Shown: one piece after another, positions 63,963 through 64,000 of the stretch | Numbering within the stretch: position 1 is the stretch's first letter | Layout: every line of letters starts with the position of its first letter | The notes under the pieces: model-generated | Told to the model about the DNA's origin: nothing | Databases searched by the model: none | What the model saw: only the letters and a program-made list of their open reading frames with translations | Assembly (NCBI RefSeq): GCF_000220395.1 | Contig: NW_004086166.1 | Span: 43,761-107,760 of the forward strand | Origin: Ichthyophthirius multifiliis | Lineage: Eukaryota; Ciliophora; Oligohymenophorea; Hymenostomatida | DNA length: 64,000 bases | Direction: 5' to 3' | Made by a program: the position numbers and the translations under genes

Positions 63963-64000
<38 letters not shown>
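63963..64000. repeat. (AT)n microsatellite at the window edge
   Basis: About 19 AT units continuing to the last base of the window. Confidence 0.9.

Noticed and set aside
1-64000. tRNA, rRNA, CRISPR arrays or telomeric GGGGTT/CCCCAA repeats
   Set aside because: None seen: no T-loop GTTCGA-type box in a cloverleaf context, no regularly spaced direct repeats, no telomere units.

Overview
The window is nuclear DNA of a ciliate. Conserved proteins read through only when TAA and TAG are taken as glutamine and TGA is the sole stop. Under the universal code every gene is shredded into short pieces. The DNA is extremely A+T-rich, introns are short GT-AG types (mostly about 40-160 nt), and spacers are almost pure A/T. 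This fits an oligohymenophorean such as Ichthyophthirius or Tetrahymena, and the extreme A+T favours Ichthyophthirius. The species is an inference.

I assembled 26 protein-coding genes by hand, plus one decayed LINE-like stretch. From left to right: a partial ribosome-assembly GTPase (EFL1, minus); an ankyrin protein (minus); a decayed endonuclease-like element (4.5-5.8 kb); a Gln/Asn-rich protein (plus); a P-loop kinase (minus); eIF3j (plus); a probably acylated protein (minus); an alpha/beta hydrolase with an Asn/Gln-rich tail (plus); a low-complexity protein (plus); an STPGR/SHIPPO protein (plus); ribosomal protein L38 (plus); a divergent presenilin/SPP-family membrane protein (minus); an unknown protein (minus); a small C2H2 finger protein (minus); a coiled-coil protein (plus); a Lys/Gln-rich protein (minus); a NEK-type kinase (minus); a 399-residue orphan (minus); an RBM34/Nop12-like RNA-binding protein (plus); an oxysterol-binding-related protein (minus); a cyclic-nucleotide-binding-domain protein (plus); a proline/polyQ protein (plus); an importin-beta protein (minus); a MORN-repeat protein (minus); MYCBP (plus); a giant protein of about 2,300 residues (plus); and a membrane protein at the right edge (minus).

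The genes do not form operons. Most are housekeeping (translation, ribosome assembly, nuclear import, lipid transfer). Several families are common in cilia (NEK, STPGR, MORN, MYCBP), which is unremarkable in a ciliate. I found no CRISPR array, tRNA, rRNA or telomere repeat.

Two cautions apply. First, many conserved genes carry one-base frame breaks, nearly all inside A or T runs and mostly cured by adding one base, so run-length errors in the assembly are likelier than decay. Second, in-frame TAA microsatellites are polyglutamine, so several stretches that look non-coding are coding. The best leads are the SPP-like protein whose two aspartates sit in altered motifs, the giant orphan protein, the 399-residue orphan, and the MORN gene whose introns all fall at the same repeat boundary.
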